From contig JAJYMC010000016.1 in assembly GCA_021787335.1 (NCBI GenBank), positions 1 to 64,000 on the forward strand: a DNA stretch of 64,000 nucleotides. The letters are read 5' to 3'. Each line of letters starts with the position of its first letter. Positions within the stretch are counted from its first letter, which is position 1. Below the pieces are notes generated by a model. The model searched no databases and was not told the origin of the DNA. It was given only the letters and a program-made list of their open reading frames with translations. This DNA is from Bacillota bacterium (GTDB lineage: Bacteria > Bacillota > Sulfobacillia > JAJYWN01 > JAJZPE01). A program made the position numbers and the translations under genes. Positions 24,372 through 32,374 of the stretch are shown in pieces.

Positions 24372-26389
24372 CTCTCTTTCCTCACCGATCGCCCCAGCTC
24401 CCTGATGACGTCGACGGCCCCTGGGTTCTCGAGGGACGACAGGTCGCCCGGGTTCTCGTCCACGTAGGCGGCGCGGATGACGCGCCGCATGATCTTCCCG
24501 TTGCGGGTCTTGGGCAGGTCGGCGACGAAGTGGATGCGCTCCGGCTTCAGCGACTTGCCCAGGGCCGAGGCCACGTAGTCGATGACCTCGCGCTCAAGAG
24601 CCGGCCCGACCTTGCCGGCCCACTCCGGCCGGGCGATGGCGAAACCGACGATGGCCTGGCCTTTTATCTCGTGCGGCACGCCGACCACGGCCGCCTCGCG
24701 AACGGCGGCATGGGCGACGATGGCCGACTCGACCTCGGCCGGGCCGACGCGTTTCCCGGCCACTTTCAGGGTATCATCCGAACGTCCGTGGATGTACCAG
24801 AAGCCGTCCGGATCGATGTAGGCCCAATCGCCGTGAACCCAGATGTCGGGCCAGCGTGACCAGTAGGCGGCGATGTAGCGCTGGCGGTCGCGCCAGAAGC
24901 CGTTGGTCATGCCCACCCACGGCCCGCGGAGGACCAGTTCGCCGACGGCGTTGCGGACCGGCAGGCCCGCCTCGTCGAGGACGTCGGCGCTCATCCCGGG
25001 CACCGGACCCGAGAACGAGCAGGGCTTGATGGGCTCGGTCGGGAAACACCCGAGGATGCCGCCGGAGACCTCGGTCCCGCCGGAGTAGTTGATGATCGGG
25101 CAGCGCCCGCCGCCGACCTTCTCGAAGAACCAGTACCACGGCTCAGGGTTCCATGGCTCGCCGCTCGAACCCAGCACGCGCAGGGACGACAGGTCGTGGC
25201 GGGTGACGTTGGCGTCGTCGTGGGCCATCAGGGCCCGGATGGCCGTCGGCGAGATGCCCAGGTGGGTTATCTTGTGGCGCTCGATCATCGCCCAGAGCCG
25301 GTCCGGGCCGGGGTGGTCGGGCGTCCCCTCGTACAGGAACATGGTCGCGCCCAGGAGGCTGGTGCCGTAAATCATCCAGGGGGCCATCATCCAGCCGATG
25401 TCGGTGAACCAGAAGAGGGTGTCCGACTCCCTGAGGTCGAAGCAATGGGCCAGGTCCTGCGCCGATTTGATGGGGAAGCCCGCGTGGATGTGCTGGGCCC
25501 CCTTGGGTTTGCCGGTCGTACCCGAGGTGTAGATGATCATCAGGTGCGTGTCGCTGTCGAGGACACGGGTCTCGAAGGTCGCCGGCTGGCGGGTGACCAG
25601 TTCGTCCCACCACAGGTCTCGGCCGGGGGTCCACGGTGTGGATGGCGCGGACGCGCCCAGGCGGCGGACGACGATGGTCTTCTCGACCGTCGGCGACATG
25701 GCCATGGCCGCGTCGGCCGTCTCCTTCATGGGGACCGGCTTGCCGCGCCGCCAGAACCCGTCGGCGCAGATGAGCAGCCGGACCTCGGCGTCACGGAGCC
25801 GCATGGCGACGGCCTCCGGGCCGTACCCGGAGAAGATGGGGATGACCATCGCCCCGAACTTGGCCAGGGCCAAGAGGGCCACGGCGGTCTCGGGGATCAT
25901 CGGCATGAACAGCCCGACCCGTTCCCCGGGTTTCAGGCCGAGTTCGGCCAGGGCGTTGCAGAGGCGGTTGGCCTCTTCCCAGGCGTCGTGGTAGGTCAGG
26001 CGGCGGACCGCGCCGTCCTCACCCTCCCAGATGATGGCCGCCTTGTCGCGGTTCGGGCCGGCGGCGTGCTTGTCCAGGCAGTTGTGGGCGATGTTGAAGC
26101 GGCCGCCGGTGAACCAGCGGGTCCAGGCGATGCCCTGAGATGTGTCCATGACCCGCTTGTACGGTTCGTACCACTCGATGCCGAGGTCCTCGACGACGTT
26201 CTTCCAGAACGAGTCGGGGTGCTCGCCGGCCCAGACGCGAAGGGCGGCCACGTCCGGGACGCTCACGCGGTCCATGAAGCGCCGCAAGAGGGACGTCTTC
26301 ACCCAGGGCTGGTCGGGTCTCCAGGCCACTTTATAGCTTACCGTGCCCGGGTCGGAGACCGACCCGTCATGCCTCAGGCTGTCAGTCAT
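24368..26389 (-). CDS. Acetyl/acyl-CoA synthetase (AMP-forming)
   Basis: A 673-residue ANL-superfamily ligase that activates a carboxylate to acyl-CoA via acyl-AMP. Motifs: IIYTSGTTGKPKGAQH (A3), NYSGGTEVSGG (A5), HGDWAYIDPDGFWYIHGRSDD (A7/A8 hinge) and the catalytic lysine in PKTRNGKIMRR (A10), which is also the acetylation site in Acs. The N-terminal AcsN-like extension (DSFWKNVVEDLGIEWYEP, FTGGRFNIAHNCLDKH) points to acetyl/propionyl-CoA synthetase-like enzymes. Start ATG 26389 with GGAGGTG upstream. Substrate not certain. Confidence 0.9.
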   Translation of the reverse strand: MTDSLRHDGSVSDPGTVSYKVAWRPDQPWVKTSLLRRFMDRVSVPDVAALRVWAGEHPDSFWKNVVEDLGIEWYEPYKRVMDTSQGIAWTRWFTGGRFNIAHNCLDKHAAGPNRDKAAIIWEGEDGAVRRLTYHDAWEEANRLCNALAELGLKPGERVGLFMPMIPETAVALLALAKFGAMVIPIFSGYGPEAVAMRLRDAEVRLLICADGFWRRGKPVPMKETADAAMAMSPTVEKTIVVRRLGASAPSTPWTPGRDLWWDELVTRQPATFETRVLDSDTHLMIIYTSGTTGKPKGAQHIHAGFPIKSAQDLAHCFDLRESDTLFWFTDIGWMMAPWMIYGTSLLGATMFLYEGTPDHPGPDRLWAMIERHKITHLGISPTAIRALMAHDDANVTRHDLSSLRVLGSSGEPWNPEPWYWFFEKVGGGRCPIINYSGGTEVSGGILGCFPTEPIKPCSFSGPVPGMSADVLDEAGLPVRNAVGELVLRGPWVGMTNGFWRDRQRYIAAYWSRWPDIWVHGDWAYIDPDGFWYIHGRSDDTLKVAGKRVGPAEVESAIVAHAAVREAAVVGVPHEIKGQAIVGFAIARPEWAGKVGPALEREVIDYVASALGKSLKPERIHFVADLPKTRNGKIMRRVIRAAYVDENPGDLSSLENPGAVDVIRELGRSVRKES

Positions 26390-26501
26390 CAAAAGGACAC
26401 CTCCGCTGTCGGTCGGGTGCTTCCTGCAGAATACAAACTATTAGCGGTCTTAACAGTAAATTCGGCCGATTGGTCGGCCATTCCTGCCTGGAGGTTTCGA
26501 A

Positions 26502-27014
26502 GTGGACGGACGCGATGATGACGTTCAAGTCAGCCTTCGGCCGGTCGCCCTGGCCGACCTTGACCTCTTCAGGACGTGGTGGGCCGACTCCGAGGCCGAC
26601 CGTCTCGACTCGGGCGTCGTCCGCGAGGGTCCGAGGGGCGAGTTCCTCGACCGCATCGGCCGGCTGCTGCTGGCCGGCGGGTTGCCGTCGTGGCGGGTCA
26701 TCGACGTGGCCGGCGTCGGGCCGGTCGGTTACATCCTCCACCGCGGCCTCGACCCGTGGACAGGTAGCGTCGAATTGGCCATCCGGCTAGGCCGCGAACA
26801 CTGGGATCGCGGCTATGGCACGGCGGCCACGCGGCTCTTCACGGATTACCTCTTCGAGGAAATCGGCGCCGAGCGAGCCTGGCTCGAGGTGGTCGAGACA
26901 AACGGGCGGGCCAGGCGGATGTATCGCAAGGCCGGCTTCATCGAGGCGGCGCGGTGCCCGGGCGATCGTGACCGGCCGGCCATCGTCGTCATGGAGGCCG
27001 AGCGCCGAGAATAA
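26502..27014 (+). CDS. GNAT-family N-acetyltransferase (RimJ/RimL-like)
   Basis: A 170-residue acetyltransferase. After an N-terminal VSLRPVALADLDLFRTWW, the acetyl-CoA loop is IRLGREHWDRGYGTAATRLF and the C-terminal motif is VVETNGRARRMYRKAGF, as in ribosomal-protein/aminoglycoside-type GNATs. GTG start has GGAGG 7 bases upstream. It is divergent from the acyl-CoA synthetase. Substrate unknown. Confidence 0.88.
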   Translation: MDGRDDDVQVSLRPVALADLDLFRTWWADSEADRLDSGVVREGPRGEFLDRIGRLLLAGGLPSWRVIDVAGVGPVGYILHRGLDPWTGSVELAIRLGREHWDRGYGTAATRLFTDYLFEEIGAERAWLEVVETNGRARRMYRKAGFIEAARCPGDRDRPAIVVMEAERRE

Positions 27015-27081
27015 CCGCCGCGGGGCACGGGCATACCAAGCTCGAAAATCAGGGAGCATAAGCCCGTGGGGGTGAGGATTT

Positions 27082-27363
27082 ATGGACAAGAAAGGCCGTG
27101 AGCCGGGCCGACCGAAGTGGGATCAGCCCGACGAGACCGGCGCGGAGAAGAACCCGTCCAACGAAGAGACGGAGATGCGGAACATCGCCGCCGAGTGCGC
27201 CGAGTACACGCCGATCTACAACGATTCGCTCGTGTCGCTGTCGGCCACCGAGGCCCTCGAGCGGAGCTGCGGGACCTGCGCCCATTTCGACGGCGGCGAG
27301 TGCGACATCTACCAGCTTGAGAGTGGGGCCAACCAGAAGGGGTACACCCGCGGCCGCCAGTGA
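27082..27363 (+). CDS. Small hypothetical protein with Cys cluster (93 aa)
   Basis: ATG preceded by GGTGAGG. The N-terminal half is charged and likely disordered (MDKKGREPGRPKWDQPDE); the C-terminal part contains CGTCAHFDGGECDIYQ, a CxxCx7C cluster that could bind a metal. A similar pattern occurs in short uncharacterised Bacillota proteins; I cannot name the family. The gene ends 28 bases before the -35 of the leuS leader. Confidence 0.75.
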   Translation: MDKKGREPGRPKWDQPDETGAEKNPSNEETEMRNIAAECAEYTPIYNDSLVSLSATEALERSCGTCAHFDGGECDIYQLESGANQKGYTRGRQ

Positions 27364-27390
27364 CGCCGATTACAGGCCCCTAAGGAGGCC

Positions 27391-27421
27391 TTGACATGGC
27401 CCCCCGCCGCCCACGTATAAT
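27391..27421 (+). promoter_or_regulatory. Promoter of the leuS T-box transcript
   Basis: TTGACA (27391-27396) and TATAAT (27416-27421), both consensus, separated by 19 bases, a little long. Confidence 0.75.
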
Positions 27422-27427
27422 GTGGGT

Positions 27428-27629
27428 AACATAGCGCGGGGCGACGAAGGGGAGCATTAGGCGAGGAAAGGGCACAAGAGAGCCGCCGGTTGGTGCGAGG
27501 CGGCGCCCGGCACCCGCGCGAACTCGCCCCAGAGCCCGTCGACAGAAGTGCCCGCCGACGGCCGGCGGGAAGAAAGGTGGTACCACGGAACGCCTTCCGT
27601 CCTTTCCGACGGAAGGCGTCTTTGTTTTT
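27428..27629 (+). ncRNA. T-box riboswitch, leucine specifier
   Basis: A full T-box leader. Stem I contains the distal AGAGAGCCGCCGG / GGTGCGAGGCGGC elements. The specifier loop reads GAA-CTC (27520-27525), giving the Leu codon CUC. The conserved T-box core AGGTGGTACCACG (27575-27587) includes UGGU at 27578-27581, complementary to the ACCA end of a tRNA with discriminator A, as in tRNA-Leu. Uncharged tRNA-Leu would favour the antiterminator and raise leuS expression. Confidence 0.95.
27590..27629 (+). terminator. T-box terminator hairpin
   Basis: A perfect 12-bp stem (ACGCCTTCCGTC / GACGGAAGGCGT, 27590-27619) followed by CTTTGTTTTT. Its 5' arm overlaps the antiterminator region. Confidence 0.92.
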
Positions 27630-27689
27630 CGGGGGCGGGCCGCTCTACGGCGACCCAACCACCCAGCCTTATTTGAGGAGGTGATAGTG

Positions 27690-27824
27690 ATGCCGAACCA
27701 GTTCGGCGCGGCCCTCGGAGGGGATGACGAGGACGGTCTCAGGCGGACTGACCTGGAGTCTTCAGCTATTCCTGCAAGCCGTCCAATCTTGGCCATCGCG
27801 GGGCGCGCGGGCCGGTCCGGCTGA
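27690..27824 (+). CDS. Small ORF (44 aa) between T-box and leuS
   Basis: ATG with a near-perfect GAGGAGGTGAT site 7 bases upstream, encoding MPNQFGAALGGDDEDGLRRT and a further 24 residues ending GRAGRSG. No leucine run, so it is not a classical attenuation leader peptide. No known family. It may be the truncated start of a gene once next to the T-box, or a translated leader peptide. It ends 59 bases before leuS. Confidence 0.45.
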   Translation: MPNQFGAALGGDDEDGLRRTDLESSAIPASRPILAIAGRAGRSG

Positions 27825-27883
27825 ATTCGGCTTGGACCTGACCGCCGTGATACCCCCCGAGGGCCGACCGAGGGGGTCTTACT

Positions 27884-29887
27884 GTGTCCGAGCGAGATGG
27901 TGAACCCCGGGGTCCGGATACTTCCGCCCATAATCTGGGCGATCACCCTGCCTACGACTTCGCGGCGATCGAGGCCAAATGGCAACGTGCCTGGGCTGAT
28001 TCGGAGGCTTTCGCACCCACGGAGCACGGCGGGAAGTTCTACGTGGTTCCGATGTTCCCGTACCCGTCCGGCAAACTCCATGTCGGCCATGTCCGGGCGT
28101 ATGGCATCGGCGATGTGGTCGCGAGGTACAAACGGCGTCGCGGCTTCGCCGTCCTGCACGTCATGGGCTGGGACGCCTTCGGGCTGCCGGCCGAGAACGA
28201 GGCCGTCAGACGCAATGTTCACCCGCGGGAGTCCACCCGGCGGAACATCAAGGTGATGAAAGAGCAACTGGTGCGGGCCGGAATCGGCTATGATTGGTCC
28301 CGCGAGCTGTCAACCAGTGACGAGGATTTCGACCGCTGGAACCAGTGGCTGTTCCTGCAGCTCTACAGGCACGGGCTGGCCTACCGGGCCGCGGCACCGG
28401 TCAACTGGTGCCCGTCCTGCGGGACATCCCTGGCCGACGAGCAGGTCATTGATGGACGTTGTGAACGCTGTGACACGTCGGTCACCGTCAGGCCGTTGGA
28501 ACAATGGTTCTTCCGGGTTACAGCTTACGCCGACCGCTTGGCTGACGACCTGGACGGGCTGTCTGGTTGGCCGTCGAACGTCGTGACTGCCCAGCGAAAC
28601 TGGATTGGGCGTCAGACCGGGCCGGACGGCAGGGTGACCCTGCACATCCGCGATTGGCTGATTTCGCGCCAGCGTTACTGGGGCTCGCCAATCCCCATCA
28701 TTCACTGCCCGGCCTGCGGCCTGGTACCGGTGCCAGAGAATCAATTGCCGGTAAGGCTGCCTGAGGTGACCGACTTCCGGCCAGACGGTTCCGGGCGGTC
28801 GCCCCTGGCGAGAATCCCGGGCTTCATCCGGACGACCTGCCCGCGCTGCGGCGGACTTGCCAAGCGGGAGGCCGACACCATGGACACGTTTGTCTCCTCG
28901 TCCTGGTACTATCTGCGCTACCTGAGCCCCAGTTACCCGGACGGGTTGGTCGAGCGACGGGGCGCTGACCGCTGGATGCCCATCGACTTATACATTGGCG
29001 GGCCCGAACACACCACCGTCCACCTTGTCTACACCCGCTTCATCACCAAAGTCCTGCAGGATTTGGGCCAAATCGGCTTAGGTGAGCCGGTGACCAGGCT
29101 ATTCACTCAGGGGATGCTGACCAGGAACGGGCGGAAGATGTCAAAATCCAAGGGCAACGCCGTGGCCTTGGACGACATGGTGGCGAAGTACGGGGCCGAT
29201 ACGGTTCGTGTTTACGTCTTCTCCCTGGCTCCATTGGAGAAAGACGTTGAATGGACCGGCCGCGGCGTCGAGGGGGCGCATCGGTTCCTAAGGCGGGTTC
29301 ACAGGCTGGCTGTTGCCGCGGCCATTGACGAACCGAAGCTCGGAAGCCCCATGAACCCGGTCATGGCAGCGAATCTGGCCCGGCTAGCGGCCACGACCAT
29401 CGCCGGGGTCACGGCGGACATCGAAGGTCTGCATTTCAATACGGCCATCAGCGCCCTGATGAGCTTCTCGGCAGCCATCAGCCGCGTGCCCGCCGGTGTC
29501 CCTGGCCGGCGCGAAGCGGTCGAGGTTCTGCTGTCCCTGCTTGCCCCGCTTGCGCCACACCTGGCCGAGGAGGCCTGGCAGATCCTCGGCAAGAGGCGAA
29601 GCATCCACGCTGAGCCATGGCCGACATCGAAGATGTGGACTGTCCCTTTGGAAAGCACGGCTGGGGCGGCTTATTCCGGGGACGTTCGTCCCGGCCGGCA
29701 GGTCACAATCGCTGTCGAGATTGACGGCCGGGTTCGCGACCGTATCACCTTGGAGTCCGACGCGGCTGAGGAAGAGGTCGTCGCGACTGCCCTTCAGCGG
29801 CCGAAGGTCAAGGACGCCCTGGGCCGCCGGCCCGTCAGCCGTATCATCTACGTTCCGGGGCGCCTGGTGAACCTGGTCCCGGGTTAA
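27884..29887 (+). CDS. leuS: Leucyl-tRNA synthetase lacking the CP1 editing domain
   Basis: Charges tRNA-Leu with leucine. Class I signatures are intact: HVGH in PYPSGKLHVGHVRAYG, KMSKS in GRKMSKSKGNAV, the zinc-type cysteines (CPSCG, CERC, CPACG, CPRCGG), the LeuRS-specific WLISRQRYWG and a C-terminal domain. Length is 667 residues against about 800-870 usually. The gap is exact: NWIGRQTGPDGRVTLH runs straight into IRDWLISRQRYWG, so the roughly 190-residue CP1 editing domain, including TTRPDT and the GTGAVM/HD-x-RD editing pocket, is missing without frame damage. Mycoplasma mobile LeuRS is a known natural case of CP1 loss. GTG start follows GAGGGGGT. Expressed under a Leu T-box. Mischarging with Ile/Met/norvaline would not be corrected by this enzyme in cis. 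Confidence 0.95.
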   Translation: MSERDGEPRGPDTSAHNLGDHPAYDFAAIEAKWQRAWADSEAFAPTEHGGKFYVVPMFPYPSGKLHVGHVRAYGIGDVVARYKRRRGFAVLHVMGWDAFGLPAENEAVRRNVHPRESTRRNIKVMKEQLVRAGIGYDWSRELSTSDEDFDRWNQWLFLQLYRHGLAYRAAAPVNWCPSCGTSLADEQVIDGRCERCDTSVTVRPLEQWFFRVTAYADRLADDLDGLSGWPSNVVTAQRNWIGRQTGPDGRVTLHIRDWLISRQRYWGSPIPIIHCPACGLVPVPENQLPVRLPEVTDFRPDGSGRSPLARIPGFIRTTCPRCGGLAKREADTMDTFVSSSWYYLRYLSPSYPDGLVERRGADRWMPIDLYIGGPEHTTVHLVYTRFITKVLQDLGQIGLGEPVTRLFTQGMLTRNGRKMSKSKGNAVALDDMVAKYGADTVRVYVFSLAPLEKDVEWTGRGVEGAHRFLRRVHRLAVAAAIDEPKLGSPMNPVMAANLARLAATTIAGVTADIEGLHFNTAISALMSFSAAISRVPAGVPGRREAVEVLLSLLAPLAPHLAEEAWQILGKRRSIHAEPWPTSKMWTVPLESTAGAAYSGDVRPGRQVTIAVEIDGRVRDRITLESDAAEEEVVATALQRPKVKDALGRRPVSRIIYVPGRLVNLVPG

Positions 29888-29979
29888 GAAAGGCCGTGGC
29901 GGGAACAAGCAGCCAAGATAGCATTCATGTTCTTCCTGAGGGCTCAGGTTGAACCGGACTGCACTCGGATTGGGGTTAA

Positions 29980-30008
29980 AGCCGTCCTTTCGGGCGGCTT
30001 CGTTTTTT
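29980..30008 (+). terminator. Terminator after leuS
   Basis: AGCCGTCC (29980-29987) pairs with GGGCGGCT (29992-29999; one G-T pair) and is followed by TCGTTTTTT. From 30009 to 30318 I see only the cdaA leader and no gene. Confidence 0.8.
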
Positions 30009-30318
30009 GAAATCCTCGCAATAAGAGGGCCTCGGCCGTGTACCCTAAACGGTGTCACGACAACCGGCCGCATGCTGAGCCGAGCCCCAGTACCAGACCA
30101 TACGACCAGCTCTTAACAACAGCCCAAAAACGACCCGCGGACGCCCCGCGCTGGAAGGATTCGCCGGTGCGTGGTCGAACAACTCAACTGGACAGAATCA
30201 TCCAGTCCCACTGACCTCTCAAACGTGCTATGATTCAGAGTCGGGGCGCCCACGCGGTGAAACTTCGGGCCGCTATCGGACGTCCAAACTGGAAGACCGC
30301 CGGACGGAGGTGATGAGC

Positions 30319-31140
30319 TTGCTGCCACAATTGAAGGCCCTGACCCCGCTGGACCTGGTGACGTCGATCATCGACATCCTCATCGTCGCCTACGTCCTCT
30401 ATCGTCTGTTCATGATTATCCGCGGGACGCGGGCGGTGCAACTCATCAAGGGCGTCGTCGCCCTGGTCATCGCCACCACCGTCAGCGGCTGGCTTCACCT
30501 CTACGCAATCAACTGGCTGATGCGCCAGGCCCAGGTCATGCTGCTGGTCGCCCTGCCCGTGGTCTTCCAGCCCGAGCTTCGGCGCGCCCTGGAGCATATC
30601 GGTCGCGGCCGCATCTTCGCCCGGTCCTTCATGCTCTTCGGTGAGGAAGAGTTGAAGAGGGTCATCGAGCAGGTCATCCACGCGGCCGAGCTGCTGGCCA
30701 AGAACAAGACCGGGGCCCTCATCGTCATCGAGCGCGAGGTCGGTCTGAAGGACATCGCCGAGACCGGCACGACCATCGACGGCGTCATCTCGGCCGAGTT
30801 CCTGGTCAACATCTTCGTCCCGAAGACGCCGCTCCACGACGGGGCGGTGATCCTCCGCGGCGACCGCATCGTGGCTGCCGGCTGTTTTCTGCCGATGACC
30901 GACCGCCAGGACCTCGACCGCGAACTGGGGGCCAGGCACCGCTCGGCCCTGGGGATCACCGAGCACTCCGATGCGCTGGCCGTCGTCGTCTCCGAGGAGA
31001 CCGGCAGCATCTCGCTGGCCAACGGCGGCAAGCTCATCCGCCACCTCGACGTCAAGACCCTGACCGAGCTCCTGCAAGCCAACCTGATGCCGCGACCCAT
31101 CGCTGGCGGCAGTGCGGCGGGAGGGGCGGCCAATGGATAG
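30319..31140 (+). CDS. cdaA: Membrane diadenylate cyclase CdaA
   Basis: Makes c-di-AMP from two ATP at the membrane. Three N-terminal helices (SIIDILIVAYVLYRLFMII, LIKGVVALVIATTVSGW, LMRQAQVMLLVALPVV) precede the DAC domain with the DGAVIL and RHRSALGI catalytic motifs. TTG at 30319 is preferred, 5 bases after GGAGGTGA; the GTG at 30310 and ATG at 30313 lie inside that site. It overlaps cdaR by 8 bases; glmM follows. This cdaA-cdaR-glmM order is the conserved Bacillota operon in which CdaR and GlmM modulate CdaA. Confidence 0.96.
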   Translation: MLPQLKALTPLDLVTSIIDILIVAYVLYRLFMIIRGTRAVQLIKGVVALVIATTVSGWLHLYAINWLMRQAQVMLLVALPVVFQPELRRALEHIGRGRIFARSFMLFGEEELKRVIEQVIHAAELLAKNKTGALIVIEREVGLKDIAETGTTIDGVISAEFLVNIFVPKTPLHDGAVILRGDRIVAAGCFLPMTDRQDLDRELGARHRSALGITEHSDALAVVVSEETGSISLANGGKLIRHLDVKTLTELLQANLMPRPIAGGSAAGGAANG

Positions 31141-32326
31141 GTTCCTCGAGCGCGACATCGTCATCAAGGTGCTGGCCGTGGTCCTGGCCCTGTTCCTGTG
31201 GGTCCAGGTGACCGGCGAGCAGAACCCCGACACGCAGCGGGTCATCAGCGGCATCCCGGTGGTGTACACTAACCTGGACCAGGGTCTCGTGCTGCTCGAG
31301 AAGAAGCCCGAGACCATCAGCGTCAAGGTCGGGGGCCTCCGCGGCACACTGGCCAAGCTGACCAAGGAAAACTTCACGGCCACCGCCGACCTGCACGGTG
31401 GGGCCACCGGCTGGGCCCAGTTCCCCCTGACGGTCAAGGTCAAGGCGGCCGACGTCCAGCTGGTCGAGTACCCGACGCAGGCCTCAGCCCGCCTCGACGT
31501 GGTCACCAGCCGGCAGATGGACGTCCAGGTCCACCTGATCGGCGTCCTCGGCGACGACTTCGCCAACAAACAGCCGGTCATCAAGCCTTCTCAGGTCGTG
31601 GTCTCCGGCCCGCGCGGCCGCCTCGACCTCATCGCCAAGATCACCGGCGACATCGACCTGACCGGGGCGTCCGACGAGATCAAACGGACCGTGCCGGTGA
31701 AGGCTGTCGACGCCCAAGGGCTCGACATGCCAGACATCACCATCCGGCCGAACTCGGTCGACGTCACCGTCTCGCTGGTCACCCTGCCCCCCGGCGTGGT
31801 CATGCCGGTCAAGGGGAAGGTCACCGGCGACCCGGCACCCGGCTATCACCTCGTCTCCATCACCACGGACCCGCTGGTGGTCAAGCTGCGCGGCGACGTG
31901 ACCAAGCTCGCCGGCGTGGATAGCGTGAGCTTCCAGCCGTTCAGCGTGGCCGGGGTCAAGGGCATCGTCTCGCAGGACGCGGAGATCATCCTGCCGCCCG
32001 GCGCGACCATGGCCGAGCCGCGGATCGTCCGCGTGACGGTGGACATCGAGGAAGACGGCGCCGACAAGACCATCAACGGCATCCCGACGACCATCGGTGG
32101 GCTCGCCGGCGGGTTGAGCGGCAGCCTGTCGCCGGCCACCCTGAGCGTCACCGTCCGCGGGCCCAAGAGCCAGCTGGCCGGGCTCACGGCCAAGGACATC
32201 GCCGCCTCGGTCAACGCGACCGGGCTGAAGGCCGGGACGTACAACCTCATCCCGGATGTGACCGTGCCCAACGGCTTCTCCATCGTGGCCAAGGACCCGG
32301 CCACGGTGACCGTGACCATCAAATGA
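31133..32326 (+). CDS. cdaR: CdaR (YbbR-domain) regulator of CdaA
   Basis: A 397-residue single-pass membrane protein: short cytoplasmic N-terminus, helix IVIKVLAVVLALFLWVQVTG, then four extracytoplasmic YbbR repeats of about 80 residues, recognisable by recurring V-x-GP-x-x-L/I and VDVTVSL/VTVTIK endings. In the family it binds CdaA and tunes c-di-AMP synthesis. ATG at 31133 follows GGGAGGGG; it overlaps the cdaA 3' end. Confidence 0.95.
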   Translation: MDRFLERDIVIKVLAVVLALFLWVQVTGEQNPDTQRVISGIPVVYTNLDQGLVLLEKKPETISVKVGGLRGTLAKLTKENFTATADLHGGATGWAQFPLTVKVKAADVQLVEYPTQASARLDVVTSRQMDVQVHLIGVLGDDFANKQPVIKPSQVVVSGPRGRLDLIAKITGDIDLTGASDEIKRTVPVKAVDAQGLDMPDITIRPNSVDVTVSLVTLPPGVVMPVKGKVTGDPAPGYHLVSITTDPLVVKLRGDVTKLAGVDSVSFQPFSVAGVKGIVSQDAEIILPPGATMAEPRIVRVTVDIEEDGADKTINGIPTTIGGLAGGLSGSLSPATLSVTVRGPKSQLAGLTAKDIAASVNATGLKAGTYNLIPDVTVPNGFSIVAKDPATVTVTIK

Positions 32327-32374
32327 CGGTGACCATCAGGTGACCGCGACCATCACGTAGAGGAGAGTGTCCTC

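Noticed and set aside
30113-30328. Short minus-strand frame upstream of cdaA
   Set aside because: No ribosome site, no hydrophobic or domain pattern, and it overlaps the cdaA leader; treated as chance.
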